From: Fidelibacterota bacterium
GTDB lineage: Bacteria; Fidelibacterota; Fidelibacteria; Fidelibacterales; Fidelibacteraceae
Length of the DNA stretch: 11,673 bases
Reading direction: 5' to 3'
Assembly (NCBI GenBank): GCA_023134755.1
Contig: JAGLUM010000122.1
Span: 1-11,673, forward strand
This document shows, piece by piece, positions 1 to 6,263 of the stretch; position 1 is the stretch's first letter; every line of letters begins with the position of its first letter. The translations under genes were made by a program, and so were the position numbers. Under the pieces are notes generated by a model. That model saw only the letters and a program-made list of their open reading frames with translations. It had not been told where the DNA came from and ran no database searches.

Positions 1-584
1 ACAACGGAAAAAGGTGCACCAAGTCGTTTGGCTTCTGCCATTAATTCGGCCTTATCCATTGTTTGCAAGCGGCGAATTCCCCGATTAACCTCACGCATAT
101 GGCGAACAGCTTCAACAATATCTCCGGTGCCCGGCTCGCCTTTTGTGCGCATCATGGCAGCTCCCTCACCAATGCGGCGAAGAGCTTCACCTAGGTTTCT
201 GCATCCACAGACAAAGGGAACATGAAAGTCTTTTTTCCAAATGTGGTTTTCTTCGTCAGCGGGCGTTAAAACCTCTGATTCATCAATAAAATCAACGCCA
301 AGTTCCTGTAAAATTTGTGCTTCAACAAAGTGGCCAATACGGCATTTTGCCAAAACGGGAATAGATACCGCTTCCTTGATTTTAAGGATCATTTCAGGAT
401 TGCTCATGCGGGCAATACCCCCTTGTATTCGGATGTCTGCCGGGATGCGTTCAAGCGCCATAACGGATGACGCACCGGCATCTTCCGCGATTTTTGCCTG
501 ATCAACATTAGTAACGTCCATAATGACGCCGCCTTTAAGCATCTCGGCCAAACCGACTTTTGCCTCAAATGTGCCTTTTTTCAT
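1..584 (-). CDS. pdxS: Pyridoxal 5'-phosphate synthase lyase subunit PdxS (partial, 3' end outside window)
   Basis: PdxS builds pyridoxal 5'-phosphate from ribose 5-phosphate, glyceraldehyde 3-phosphate and ammonia delivered by the glutaminase PdxT (the DXP-independent vitamin B6 route) in the cytoplasm. I translated the minus strand from the ATG at 584-582. The 194 visible codons follow the PdxS/Snz family closely: [10 protein letters not shown] near residues 17-26 with the substrate-binding Asp23, [11 protein letters not shown], then [10 protein letters not shown] with Lys80 (equivalent to the Schiff-base Lys81 of B. subtilis), [24 protein letters not shown], and [10 protein letters not shown] with the second catalytic Lys148. 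The family is about 290-295 residues, so roughly the C-terminal third lies beyond base 1. Its start overlaps the ispH stop by 4 bases (ATGA), so translation is probably coupled. A pdxT partner might follow outside the window; that cannot be seen. Confidence 0.96.
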   Translation of the reverse strand, partial: MKKGTFEAKVGLAEMLKGGVIMDVTNVDQAKIAEDAGASSVMALERIPADIRIQGGIARMSNPEMILKIKEAVSIPVLAKCRIGHFVEAQILQELGVDFIDESEVLTPADEENHIWKKDFHVPFVCGCRNLGEALRRIGEGAAMMRTKGEPGTGDIVEAVRHMREVNRGIRRLQTMDKAELMAEAKRLGAPFSV

Positions 585-1432
585 TTTTGTTTATCTCCGC
601 TTAATGTTTTTATATATAAAATGATACTATCAATCACGTTTCTTGGTGTACTTGCGCCGGCGGTAATACCCACCGAAGCACAACTCCGGAACCAGTCGGT
701 ATGTATTTCTTCTTTATTCGCAACCATATAGCTATTTTTATTAAGTGATTTAGCAACGATAAATAAACGTTTTGAATTTGCAGAAGCCGAATCACCTATC
801 ACAAGAACACAATCATTTTTTTCCGCCAGATCACGAATCTCTTCCTGGTTCCTCCTTGTGGGTTCACATATCGTATTAATGATACGGCAATCCCGTGTTT
901 TTGTCAATATATTCGGCACTATTTCCTGCACATTTTCAATACGCTGAGTGCTTTGAATAACAACGCCTGTCCGTCGTTTTAAACGGCATTCATCCAGGTC
1001 ACTTCGTTGAGCAACCACACAATAATCATGAAGCCGGGAAACAATACCCTTAACCTCATCATGCTGTTTGTCGCCAATCACAATAATTTGTCGGCCCTCG
1101 CTTTCGAGTTCCTGCGCATGCCGGTGGATCTCTGTGACCAGCGGGCAGGTACCGTCAATAATATGCAGACCCATTTTACGTGCAGCATAGATAAGCGCGG
1201 TATCTGTACCGTGTGCTCGCAGCAGCAATGGCATGTCCCCGACCTCTTCCAGACTGTTAACGTGCACTAAACCTTTTTGCTTCAACTCGTCCATTACCGT
1301 TTCATTGTGCACCAAATCGCCAAGAATAGCCACCTGATCGTGTGCATTCAGTGCGGTATACGCCAATTCAATAGCGTTTTTTACACCAGAACAAAATCCG
1401 CAATGTTCAGCAACCTGTATATTCATTTGCAT
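581..1432 (-). CDS. ispH: 4-Hydroxy-3-methylbut-2-enyl diphosphate reductase IspH (LytB)
   Basis: IspH is the last enzyme of the MEP pathway. It reduces HMBPP to IPP and DMAPP with a [4Fe-4S] cluster in the cytoplasm. The three cluster cysteines are visible: Cys14 in CGFCSGV, Cys96 in DGTCPLV and Cys189 in TICEPT. Active-site residues known from E. coli also align: His42 (LVHNE), His74 (RAHG), Glu126 (HDEVKG), Thr162 (QSTQR), the ASANSKR stretch near 216-222 and the GITAGASTP motif near 255-263. At 283 residues it matches the shorter bacterial forms (E. coli is about 316). The start codon lies inside the 3' end of nrnA (10-base overlap), and the stop overlaps the pdxS start, so all three genes appear co-transcribed. 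The segment after Cys189 reads EPTRRNQ instead of the usual xATxxRQ, a mild departure. The assignment is secure. Confidence 0.96.
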   Translation of the reverse strand: MQMNIQVAEHCGFCSGVKNAIELAYTALNAHDQVAILGDLVHNETVMDELKQKGLVHVNSLEEVGDMPLLLRAHGTDTALIYAARKMGLHIIDGTCPLVTEIHRHAQELESEGRQIIVIGDKQHDEVKGIVSRLHDYCVVAQRSDLDECRLKRRTGVVIQSTQRIENVQEIVPNILTKTRDCRIINTICEPTRRNQEEIRDLAEKNDCVLVIGDSASANSKRLFIVAKSLNKNSYMVANKEEIHTDWFRSCASVGITAGASTPRNVIDSIILYIKTLSGDKQK

Positions 1433-2448
1433 GTCTCTTTTACATGTTTAGTCATCGCGTCGATCACTTCCGGGTACAGCTCCTTCAGCGGGCGTTCACT
1501 CACAATACCACTGGCATGCTTATGCCCGCCCCCACCGAACTGTTTCGCAATTTCATTTGTGGAAACAGCACCCTTAGAACGAAAATTTATACGCGTTGAA
1601 CCGTCTAATCGTTCCTTAAACATAATACTGACTTCTACGCCTGATATCATGCGTAAAAAATCGGTAATACCTTCCGTGTCTGTATCACCTGCACCATTAT
1701 CCTGCAGCATTTGTCGGGTGATAACAAACCATACAATACGATTATCGTCAGAAAAATGGATATTCTGCAAAATGGTAGAAAATAAACGTAAACCCGAGAA
1801 TGACATATTGCCATATAATTGGCAGTAAATTGCGTATGCATCTATATCATATTTCATTAGATTAGCAGCAACCCGGTGCGAATTGGATGTGGTATTTCCA
1901 AATCGGAAATTACCCGTGTCACCCGCAATAGCCGTATAAAGTGCTGTTGCGATCGTTCGATCCATGCTGTCGGGACAGCAGGCCTGAATAAATTCATAAA
2001 TTAATTTACCGACCGAGCAATCTTTTGTATTAACAATTTCCTGTAAATAAATAGGGTTGTTTTCTTTGGGATGATGATCAATCGCTATAATAGGGATCTT
2101 AGCAGCCAGCGCATCAATACCAAGCTGCCCGATACGCCGGAAAGCTCCCGCATCAAGTACAATCATCATATCGCTGTGAGATAATATTGTTTGATGTTGT
2201 GAGGGAACATAGCGACGAGTCAAACCTTCGGGATCTATAAATTTTAGGCTATCAGGAGTGGGAGATATGTTAAGAATTTGAACCTCTTTCCCTCTTTTTT
2301 TCAGTAAATAATATAAAGCCAATTCCGAGCCGATACCATCTGCATCAGGATTTTGGTGGGTTGTCAGGACGAAAGAGGAGGCATAGTTGATCCGTTGTTC
2401 CAATTCTTTCCATTGCTGTAACAGTGCACCGCTTGTAGACATAATCAT
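1423..2448 (-). CDS. nrnA: DHH-family phosphoesterase, NrnA-like (nanoRNase / pAp phosphatase)
   Basis: NrnA-type enzymes degrade very short RNAs (nanoRNA, pGpG) and, in many species, dephosphorylate 3'-phosphoadenosine 5'-phosphate, using two Mn ions in the cytoplasm. The DHH motifs occur in order: HQNPDADGIGS (residues 31-41), the motif II Asp99 in IVLDAG, the signature AIDHHP (122-127), and motif IV Asp177 in AGDTGNFRF. The C-terminal DHHA1 substrate-binding domain ends with FRSKGAVSTNEIA and the GGGGHKHASG glycine-rich loop (305-314). Length is 341 residues, slightly above B. subtilis NrnA (313). Two start codons are possible, at 2448 and 2442. The GGAG at 2453-2456 sits 4 bases from the first and 10 from the second, so the choice is open. 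It is the first gene of the nrnA-ispH-pdxS operon. Substrate preference (RNA, pAp or c-di-AMP products) cannot be read from sequence. Confidence 0.92.
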   Translation of the reverse strand: MIMSTSGALLQQWKELEQRINYASSFVLTTHQNPDADGIGSELALYYLLKKRGKEVQILNISPTPDSLKFIDPEGLTRRYVPSQHQTILSHSDMMIVLDAGAFRRIGQLGIDALAAKIPIIAIDHHPKENNPIYLQEIVNTKDCSVGKLIYEFIQACCPDSMDRTIATALYTAIAGDTGNFRFGNTTSNSHRVAANLMKYDIDAYAIYCQLYGNMSFSGLRLFSTILQNIHFSDDNRIVWFVITRQMLQDNGAGDTDTEGITDFLRMISGVEVSIMFKERLDGSTRINFRSKGAVSTNEIAKQFGGGGHKHASGIVSERPLKELYPEVIDAMTKHVKETCK

Positions 2449-2469
2449 AAATCTCCAAAAATAACTATT

Positions 2470-2497
2470 ATTTTACAACGATGCAGGGAGAATACAA
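2470..2497 (-). promoter_or_regulatory. Predicted promoter of the nrnA-ispH-pdxS operon
   Basis: On the minus strand a TTGTAT box (2497-2492) is followed after 16 bases by TAAAAT (2475-2470), resembling a sigma-70 -35/-10 pair. Transcription would begin near 2463, just before the GGAG at 2456-2453. The match is reasonable but the promoter grammar of this organism is unknown. The rest of the 186-base gap (2449-2634) shows only the hcp terminator. Confidence 0.4.
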
Positions 2498-2562
2498 AAT
2501 GAAATTCCTGATAATTCTATTTGTGGATGAGCCAATTAAAAAACATGATAATAAAATATGGT

Positions 2563-2593
2563 AAATAAAAAAGCGGGAAAATTATTTTCCCGC
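2563..2593 (-). terminator. Rho-independent terminator of hcp
   Basis: A perfect 9-bp stem, GCGGGAAAA (2573-2581) against TTTTCCCGC (2585-2593) with a 3-base loop, is followed on the minus strand by a run of six T and then ATTTA (2572-2562). It starts 41 bases past the hcp stop codon. The T run is on the minus-strand 3' side only, so it terminates hcp and separates it from the nrnA operon. Confidence 0.88.
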
Positions 2594-2634
2594 TCTTATA
2601 GAGTTATTTTCTAAAGATGAAAAATCGTTCGATT

Positions 2635-4281
2635 TTAACCAATAAGTTCTTTCAGATCTTCATCCACACTTTTGATACCTGCAAGACCAAAATTTTCAAC
2701 TAATACGTTAGTCACAGCGGGAGAAAGAAACGCTGGGAGTGTAGGGCCAAGATGGATATTTTTAATACCCAGCGATAGAAGTGCAAGCAATACAATAACT
2801 GCCTTTTGTTCGTACCATGCAATATTGTAGGCAATAGGCAAATCATTAATGTCGTTAAGTTCAAAGACCTCTTTTAAATTCAAGGCAATGACTGCCAAAG
2901 AATAAGAATCATTGCACTGACCCGCATCCAGTATGCGCGGAATGCCGTCAATGTCGCCTAATTTCAGTTTATTGTAGCGATATTTTGCGCATCCTGCCGT
3001 TAAAATGATAACATCTTTCGGCAATTTTTCAGCAAATTCCTCATAGTATTTCCGGTTTTTCGTGCGGCCGTCGCACCCCGCCATTACCACAAATTTTCGG
3101 ATGGCACCGGATTTTACTGCCGCAACGATCTTGTCAGACAGAGCCATAACCTGATTATGAGCAAATCCACCGATGATCTCACCGTGTTCTATTTCGGTCG
3201 GTGCCGGGCAACGTTTGGCATGTTCAATAATAACAGAAAAATCTTTTGGTTTGCCATTTACCCGATCCGGGATATGCGTGCATCTTTCAAACCCCGAAGA
3301 ACCGGTAGTATAAATACGGTCTTTATATGATTCTCTTGGAGGAACAATACAGTTTGTGGTAAAAAGGACAGGGCCATTGAATTGTTCAATTTCTTGTTTT
3401 TGCTGCCACCAGGCATTTCCATAGTTTCCGAAAAAATGTTCATATTTTTTGAAAGCAGGATAGTAATTTGCCGGTAGCATTTCACCGTGAGTATATACAT
3501 CAACACCCGTGCCGTCAGTTTGTTTAAGCAATTCTTCCATATCTTTTAGATCGTGTCCGCTAATAAGAATTGCCGGGTTGTTACGCACGCCGATATTAAC
3601 ATGGGTGATTTCAGGATTGCCATAAGTTTCCGTATTGGATTTATCAAGCAAGGCCATAACATCTACGCCATATTTCCCGCATTCGAGGACCATCGCAACA
3701 AGTTCATCTACCCCCAGATCCGGATTAGTTGTGGCAGTCAGACCGCGGTGCATAAAGCTAAATACCTCATCATTTTTATAGCCTAGATTATGTGCGTGTT
3801 CAGCATAAGCTGCCATGCCCTTGAGTCCATAAATTATTAATTCCTTCAGAGAGCGGATATCTTCATTTTTAATAGTTAAAACACCAACGGATTCGCTTTT
3901 TGCAATAATTTCATCATCGTTATCAGCGCGCCAGATTGTGTTCTCCGGCAAATGTTCCGGAATATCAACCCCGTTTTCCCGCAGTTCTTTTTGCACAAAA
4001 TCCCGTACCGCAAATCCTTCTTTGATCTTTTCCAGAATTCTCGATTTATCAAAATTGGCGTTGGTAATGGTTGTAAACAAGGATTCAAATACAAATTTAT
4101 CAGCTTTTTCAATTATTATATTCTTTTTCCGCCCAAGATCAGCATATATAGAGACACCTTTTGCGATAAAGATCAGCATATCCTGAAGATTTGCGACTTC
4201 CCCGGTTTTACCGCAAACTCCGGCAATAGTACAACCGGTTCCTCTTGAGGTTTCCTGGCATTGAAAACAAAACATACTCAT
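2635..4281 (-). CDS. hcp: Hybrid cluster protein Hcp (hydroxylamine reductase / NO-detoxifying)
   Basis: Hcp is a cytoplasmic iron-sulfur protein. It was first described as a hydroxylamine reductase and is now seen mainly as a nitric oxide reductase and protein S-nitrosylase in nitrosative stress. The N-terminal cysteines Cys5, Cys8, Cys17 and Cys23 are spaced C-x2-C-x8-C-x5-C, the pattern of strict anaerobes that carry a [4Fe-4S] cluster there. All ligands of the hybrid 4Fe-2S-2O cluster have counterparts: His243 (SGHDL), Glu267 (THGEML), Cys311 (TTNCI), Cys403 (MAGCDG, the persulfide cysteine), Cys431 (TAGCAKY), Cys456 (DAGQCND), Glu491 and Lys493 (WYEQKAV). The 548-residue length is typical. 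AGGAG lies about 6 bases before the ATG at 4281. The gene is divergent from a Crp/Fnr regulator (4431) and ends in a strong terminator, so it is monocistronic. No hcr reductase gene is adjacent, as is usual in anaerobes. Confidence 0.97.
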   Translation of the reverse strand: MSMFCFQCQETSRGTGCTIAGVCGKTGEVANLQDMLIFIAKGVSIYADLGRKKNIIIEKADKFVFESLFTTITNANFDKSRILEKIKEGFAVRDFVQKELRENGVDIPEHLPENTIWRADNDDEIIAKSESVGVLTIKNEDIRSLKELIIYGLKGMAAYAEHAHNLGYKNDEVFSFMHRGLTATTNPDLGVDELVAMVLECGKYGVDVMALLDKSNTETYGNPEITHVNIGVRNNPAILISGHDLKDMEELLKQTDGTGVDVYTHGEMLPANYYPAFKKYEHFFGNYGNAWWQQKQEIEQFNGPVLFTTNCIVPPRESYKDRIYTTGSSGFERCTHIPDRVNGKPKDFSVIIEHAKRCPAPTEIEHGEIIGGFAHNQVMALSDKIVAAVKSGAIRKFVVMAGCDGRTKNRKYYEEFAEKLPKDVIILTAGCAKYRYNKLKLGDIDGIPRILDAGQCNDSYSLAVIALNLKEVFELNDINDLPIAYNIAWYEQKAVIVLLALLSLGIKNIHLGPTLPAFLSPAVTNVLVENFGLAGIKSVDEDLKELIG

Positions 4282-4302
4282 GGCAAACTCCTTTTTTTAT
4301 TT

Positions 4303-4332
4303 CGGTCTCTTACATTATTAGAACCCAGACCG
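4303..4332 (-). other. Inverted repeat in the hcp 5' leader
   Basis: CGGTCT (4303-4308) and AGACCG (4327-4332) form a 6-bp inverted repeat with an 18-base spacer, between the predicted hcp -10 box and its ribosome binding site. It could be a weak leader hairpin or chance. No T run follows, so it is not a terminator. Confidence 0.25.
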
Positions 4333-4334
4333 AT

Positions 4335-4364
4335 ATTATGTTCCTTTAAAAATATCCACGACAA
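4335..4364 (-). promoter_or_regulatory. Predicted hcp promoter
   Basis: On the minus strand TTGTCG (4364-4359) is followed after 18 bases by CATAAT (4340-4335), a fair -35/-10 pair. A start near 4328 would leave a leader of about 47 bases. The perfect palindrome at 4390-4405 would then be centred about 69 bases upstream, close to a class I activation position for Crp/Fnr regulators. This is prediction only. Confidence 0.4.
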
Positions 4365-4375
4365 TCTAAAAAAAT

Positions 4376-4389
4376 GTAATATATTATTC
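4376..4389. promoter_or_regulatory. Imperfect second copy of the hcp/regulator operator
   Basis: GTAATATATTATTC matches the first 14 bases of the neighbouring palindrome core (GTAATATATATTAC at 4391-4404) at 11 of 14 positions and lies 15 bp from it. It could be a weaker second operator or simply AT-rich sequence. Confidence 0.3.
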
Positions 4390-4405
4390 GGTAATATATA
4401 TTACC
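4390..4405. promoter_or_regulatory. Probable Crp/Fnr-type operator between hcp and its regulator
   Basis: GGTAATATATATTACC is a perfect 16-bp palindrome, with core GTAAT-N4-ATTAC, in the 149-bp divergent gap. The two-fold symmetry and 5-4-5 spacing fit a dimeric Crp/Fnr protein, and the adjacent gene encodes one. It lies 25 bases before the regulator's ATG, where a bound dimer could block its own transcription, and upstream of the predicted hcp promoter, where it could activate hcp. The assignment of regulator to site is inference from position. Confidence 0.6.
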
Positions 4406-4430
4406 ATTTTATTACTTTTTTGGAGACAAA

Positions 4431-5105
4431 ATGTATATCTATGAAAAATTATCTTACAATGACCTGTTTCGGGGTCTTGAGATCGCGGAAATCCAGCAGT
4501 TGCTGGAAGAAATCAGCTATCATAGGAAGACATATAAAAAAAATGATATTATTGCACATGAAGGTGATTCAATTACTGGACAGCACATTTTACTCCAGGG
4601 AAGCGTCCGGGGCGAAATGGTTAGTTATTCCGGGAAAACCATAAAAATTGAAGATGTTGAAGGAAATCATCTTCTAGCACCTGCTTTTTTATTTGGTCAC
4701 GATAATTACTATCCGGTGGACATTGTTGTAAATAGAGAATCCGAGTGTATATTTTTCATAAAAAGTTCTTTTGTCCGCATACTGCAAATGAATGAAACGG
4801 TGCTGAAAAATTATTTGGACATGGTTTCCGGGCGCGCACAATTTTTGGCTAATAAAATTAAATTTTTATCGTTTCAGACGATAAAAGGAAAGATTGCACA
4901 CTATCTGTTAAACCGGGCAAAAATTAAGAAAAGCAACAAGATCGATCTACCATATTCTCACGCAAAACTGGCGGATTTATTTGGAGTAACACGACCGGCA
5001 CTAACACGGGAACTGCGCGAACTGGATCAGGAAAAGATTATCTGTGCTCGTGGAAAACGCATTTGTATTCTGGACAAGAAGCGCTTAATGTATTTTGTGC
5101 AGTAA
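4431..5105 (+). CDS. hcpR: Crp/Fnr-family transcriptional regulator, probable HcpR-type
   Basis: This 224-residue protein has the Crp/Fnr layout: an N-terminal cyclic-nucleotide-binding-like beta roll (about 10-125), a long dimerisation helix (about 125-148) and a C-terminal winged helix-turn-helix (about 150-220). The HTH spans YSHAKLADLFGVTRPALTRE (175-194). There is no N-terminal Fnr-type cysteine cluster; the only cysteines are at 106, 205 and 212, so oxygen sensing through a [4Fe-4S] cluster is unlikely. In the recognition helix Arg188 and Arg193 align with Crp Arg180 and Arg185, but Pro189 replaces Crp Glu181, so a site other than TGTGA is expected. It is divergent from hcp and shares a palindromic control region, the arrangement known for HcpR regulators, some of which bind heme and sense NO. 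GGAG lies 7 bases before the ATG. The family is certain; the HcpR label is by context and could instead be another Crp/Fnr subgroup. Confidence 0.85.
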   Translation: MYIYEKLSYNDLFRGLEIAEIQQLLEEISYHRKTYKKNDIIAHEGDSITGQHILLQGSVRGEMVSYSGKTIKIEDVEGNHLLAPAFLFGHDNYYPVDIVVNRESECIFFIKSSFVRILQMNETVLKNYLDMVSGRAQFLANKIKFLSFQTIKGKIAHYLLNRAKIKKSNKIDLPYSHAKLADLFGVTRPALTRELRELDQEKIICARGKRICILDKKRLMYFVQ

Positions 5106-5113
5106 ATAGGGAC

Positions 5114-5149
5114 TTAAAATAAAAACCCCCGGACTATTACACCGGGAGT
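5114..5149 (-). terminator. Rho-independent terminator of the mscS-like gene
   Basis: An 8-bp stem with one mismatch (5125-5132 against 5142-5149, GC-rich core CCCGG/CCGGG, 9-base loop) is followed on the minus strand by TTTTTATTTTA (5124-5114). The T run marks it as the end of the minus-strand channel gene, about 73 bases past that gene's stop. Confidence 0.72.
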
Positions 5150-5150
5150 T

Positions 5151-5209
5151 ATGGTTGCTTTGTGTTGGACTCGATCCTGGTGCGGAGTTATTTCAGCAAC
5201 ACCATTTTT
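5151..5209 (+). terminator. Possible terminator for the Crp/Fnr regulator gene
   Basis: ATGGTTGCT (5151-5159) can pair with AGCAA-CA-CCAT (5195-5205, 2-base bulge), and TTTTTA follows on the plus strand. The loop is long (35 bases) and the stem bulged; a shorter alternative pairs TGGTG (5179-5183) with CACCA (5200-5204). It is weaker than the other terminators here. Confidence 0.35.
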
Positions 5210-5221
5210 ATAAATCCTTGC

Positions 5222-6091
5222 TTAAGAAGATATTTGCGGATCACGACTGTCTTCTTTTGTGTCGCGTTTATATACTACAGTACGATACGGAAAAGGAATT
5301 TCTATTCCTTCACGGTCAAAACGTTCTTTTACTGATTTTAAAGCATCGCATTTTAATACAAAGGCGTTGTCGGTACCTTTCGTCCAGACATATGCTTTCA
5401 GATCAACAGAAAAATCCGAGAGTGCGATCACCCGAACAACCACCGGAGAAACACCACTTTTTTTATCTTTTTGTGTGCGGTTATCGATGAAAAAAGGATG
5501 TTTTTTCAATTCATCCTGAATAATTTCAATCGCTTTGTCAATATTGGAATCGTAGCTGATACTAAATCCAATATGCTTGCGGATCTTTACATCTGAAATA
5601 TTGCTGTTTACGATAACTTCTTCGCTGATCACGCTGTTGGGAATAATAATGCGGCGGTTTTCATAATCACGGATAATGGTATGCCGCAGAGTAATTTCTT
5701 CAACAACACCCATCTTATCGTCTGAAAACTTCAGAGTATCATCAATGCGGAAGGGCTTGAACATTAAAATAAATATACCACTGATTAAATTCGAAAAGGT
5801 TTTTTGTAATGCCAAACCGATAAAAGCCGCAAAAATTCCCAATCCGGCAAAGAGTGCTTTTCCAAATGATTTAAAGGATGGTATCGAATAAAAAATAAAA
5901 ATAATGGCGCCGGTAAAAACGATAAATGATATCGAGTTCTTCAAAAAAGAAAAATTAGTCGGATCTGCTTTAATCTTTTTAGAATATTTTATGATAAAAA
6001 TGCCAATCGCTTTGCGAAGTACCGCTGATATAATAAATGCCGCAGCCAGCGTTCCGACAATCAGTACAACATACTTTATATCCCATGTCAT
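5222..6091 (-). CDS. MscS-family small-conductance mechanosensitive ion channel
   Basis: MscS channels open under membrane tension to release solutes during osmotic downshock. The 289-residue form chosen here starts at the ATG at 6091, preceded by GGGGAG (6103-6098) at 6 bases. The open frame continues 35 codons upstream to a GTG at 6196, but that region contains the predicted promoter and a palindrome, so it is unlikely to be coding. Three membrane segments are seen near residues 7-25, 51-70 and 77-110. The third is the pore helix, with its Gly/Ala pattern (AGLGIFAAFIGLALQ) and the kink region QKTFSNLISG. The beta domain (KPFRIDDTLKF, GVVEEITLRHT, IIIPNSVISEE at 112-159) and the alpha/beta C-terminal domain ending in IEIPFPYRTV (263-272) are typical. 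It converges on the Crp/Fnr regulator gene and is divergent from the DUF2851 gene. Conductance and ion selectivity cannot be inferred. Confidence 0.92.
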   Translation of the reverse strand: MTWDIKYVVLIVGTLAAAFIISAVLRKAIGIFIIKYSKKIKADPTNFSFLKNSISFIVFTGAIIFIFYSIPSFKSFGKALFAGLGIFAAFIGLALQKTFSNLISGIFILMFKPFRIDDTLKFSDDKMGVVEEITLRHTIIRDYENRRIIIPNSVISEEVIVNSNISDVKIRKHIGFSISYDSNIDKAIEIIQDELKKHPFFIDNRTQKDKKSGVSPVVVRVIALSDFSVDLKAYVWTKGTDNAFVLKCDALKSVKERFDREGIEIPFPYRTVVYKRDTKEDSRDPQISS

Positions 6092-6121
6092 ATTAAGCTC
6101 CCCTGTTTTAAGTGTAAACAA

Positions 6122-6150
6122 AATATACGAGATATATTGTAAAAAGTGAA
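6122..6150 (-). promoter_or_regulatory. Predicted promoter of the mscS-like gene
   Basis: On the minus strand TTCACT (6150-6145) and TATATT (6127-6122) are 17 bases apart, with a start near 6115 and a leader of about 24 bases. The -10 match is good and the -35 match is weak. The palindrome at 6183-6196 would be centred about 74 bases upstream. Confidence 0.35.
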
Positions 6151-6182
6151 GCATAAATCCTTTTGAAAAAGAGCTCCGTTTC

Positions 6183-6196
6183 GTGATGTGTATCAC
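6183..6196. promoter_or_regulatory. Crp-like palindromic site between mscS and DUF2851 genes
   Basis: GTGATGTGTATCAC is GTGAT-N4-ATCAC, equivalent to the GTGA-N6-TCAC core of Crp sites. It has the same 5-4-5 geometry as the hcp palindrome, differing at the third base of each half. It lies in the 172-bp divergent gap, between predicted promoters on both sides. A Crp/Fnr-family protein is the natural candidate to bind it, but whether it is the one encoded at 4431 is unknown. Confidence 0.5.
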
Positions 6197-6212
6197 AGAA
6201 TTAGACAGACGA

Positions 6213-6241
6213 TTTACATTTGCAGAAGAAATCCGTATTTT
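6213..6241 (+). promoter_or_regulatory. Predicted promoter of the DUF2851-rfaE2-SPOR-PorZ-like run
   Basis: TTTACA (6213-6218) is followed after 17 bases by TATTTT (6236-6241). A start near 6248 would place the GGGGGA ribosome binding site (6254-6259) in a very short leader and the palindrome centre about 58 bases upstream. The -35 match is good and the -10 match only fair. Confidence 0.3.
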
Positions 6242-6263
6242 CTGCTGTATTACGGGGGATGAA

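Noticed and set aside
28-501. Plus-strand open frames over the pdxS region
   Set aside because: They are antisense to a minus-strand frame that encodes a highly conserved PdxS; their own translations match nothing I recognise.
4261-4644. 127-codon plus-strand open frame across the hcp-regulator gap
   Set aside because: It overlaps the hcp start, the operator region and the regulator in another frame, and lacks any recognisable domain.
5155-5200. tRNA-like stretch (GGACTCGATCC) after the regulator gene
   Set aside because: No acceptor stem, anticodon arm or CCA-side pairing could be fitted around it; the pairing seen fits a hairpin with a T run.
6092-6196. N-terminal extension of the MscS-like protein to a GTG at 6196
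   Set aside because: The extension covers the predicted promoter and half of a palindrome, has no ribosome binding site, and the ATG at 6091 has a good GGGGAG.
6183-6263. N-terminal extension of the DUF2851 protein to a GTG at 6183
   Set aside because: It starts inside the palindrome without a ribosome binding site; ATG 6264 has GGGGGA upstream and matches the family start better.
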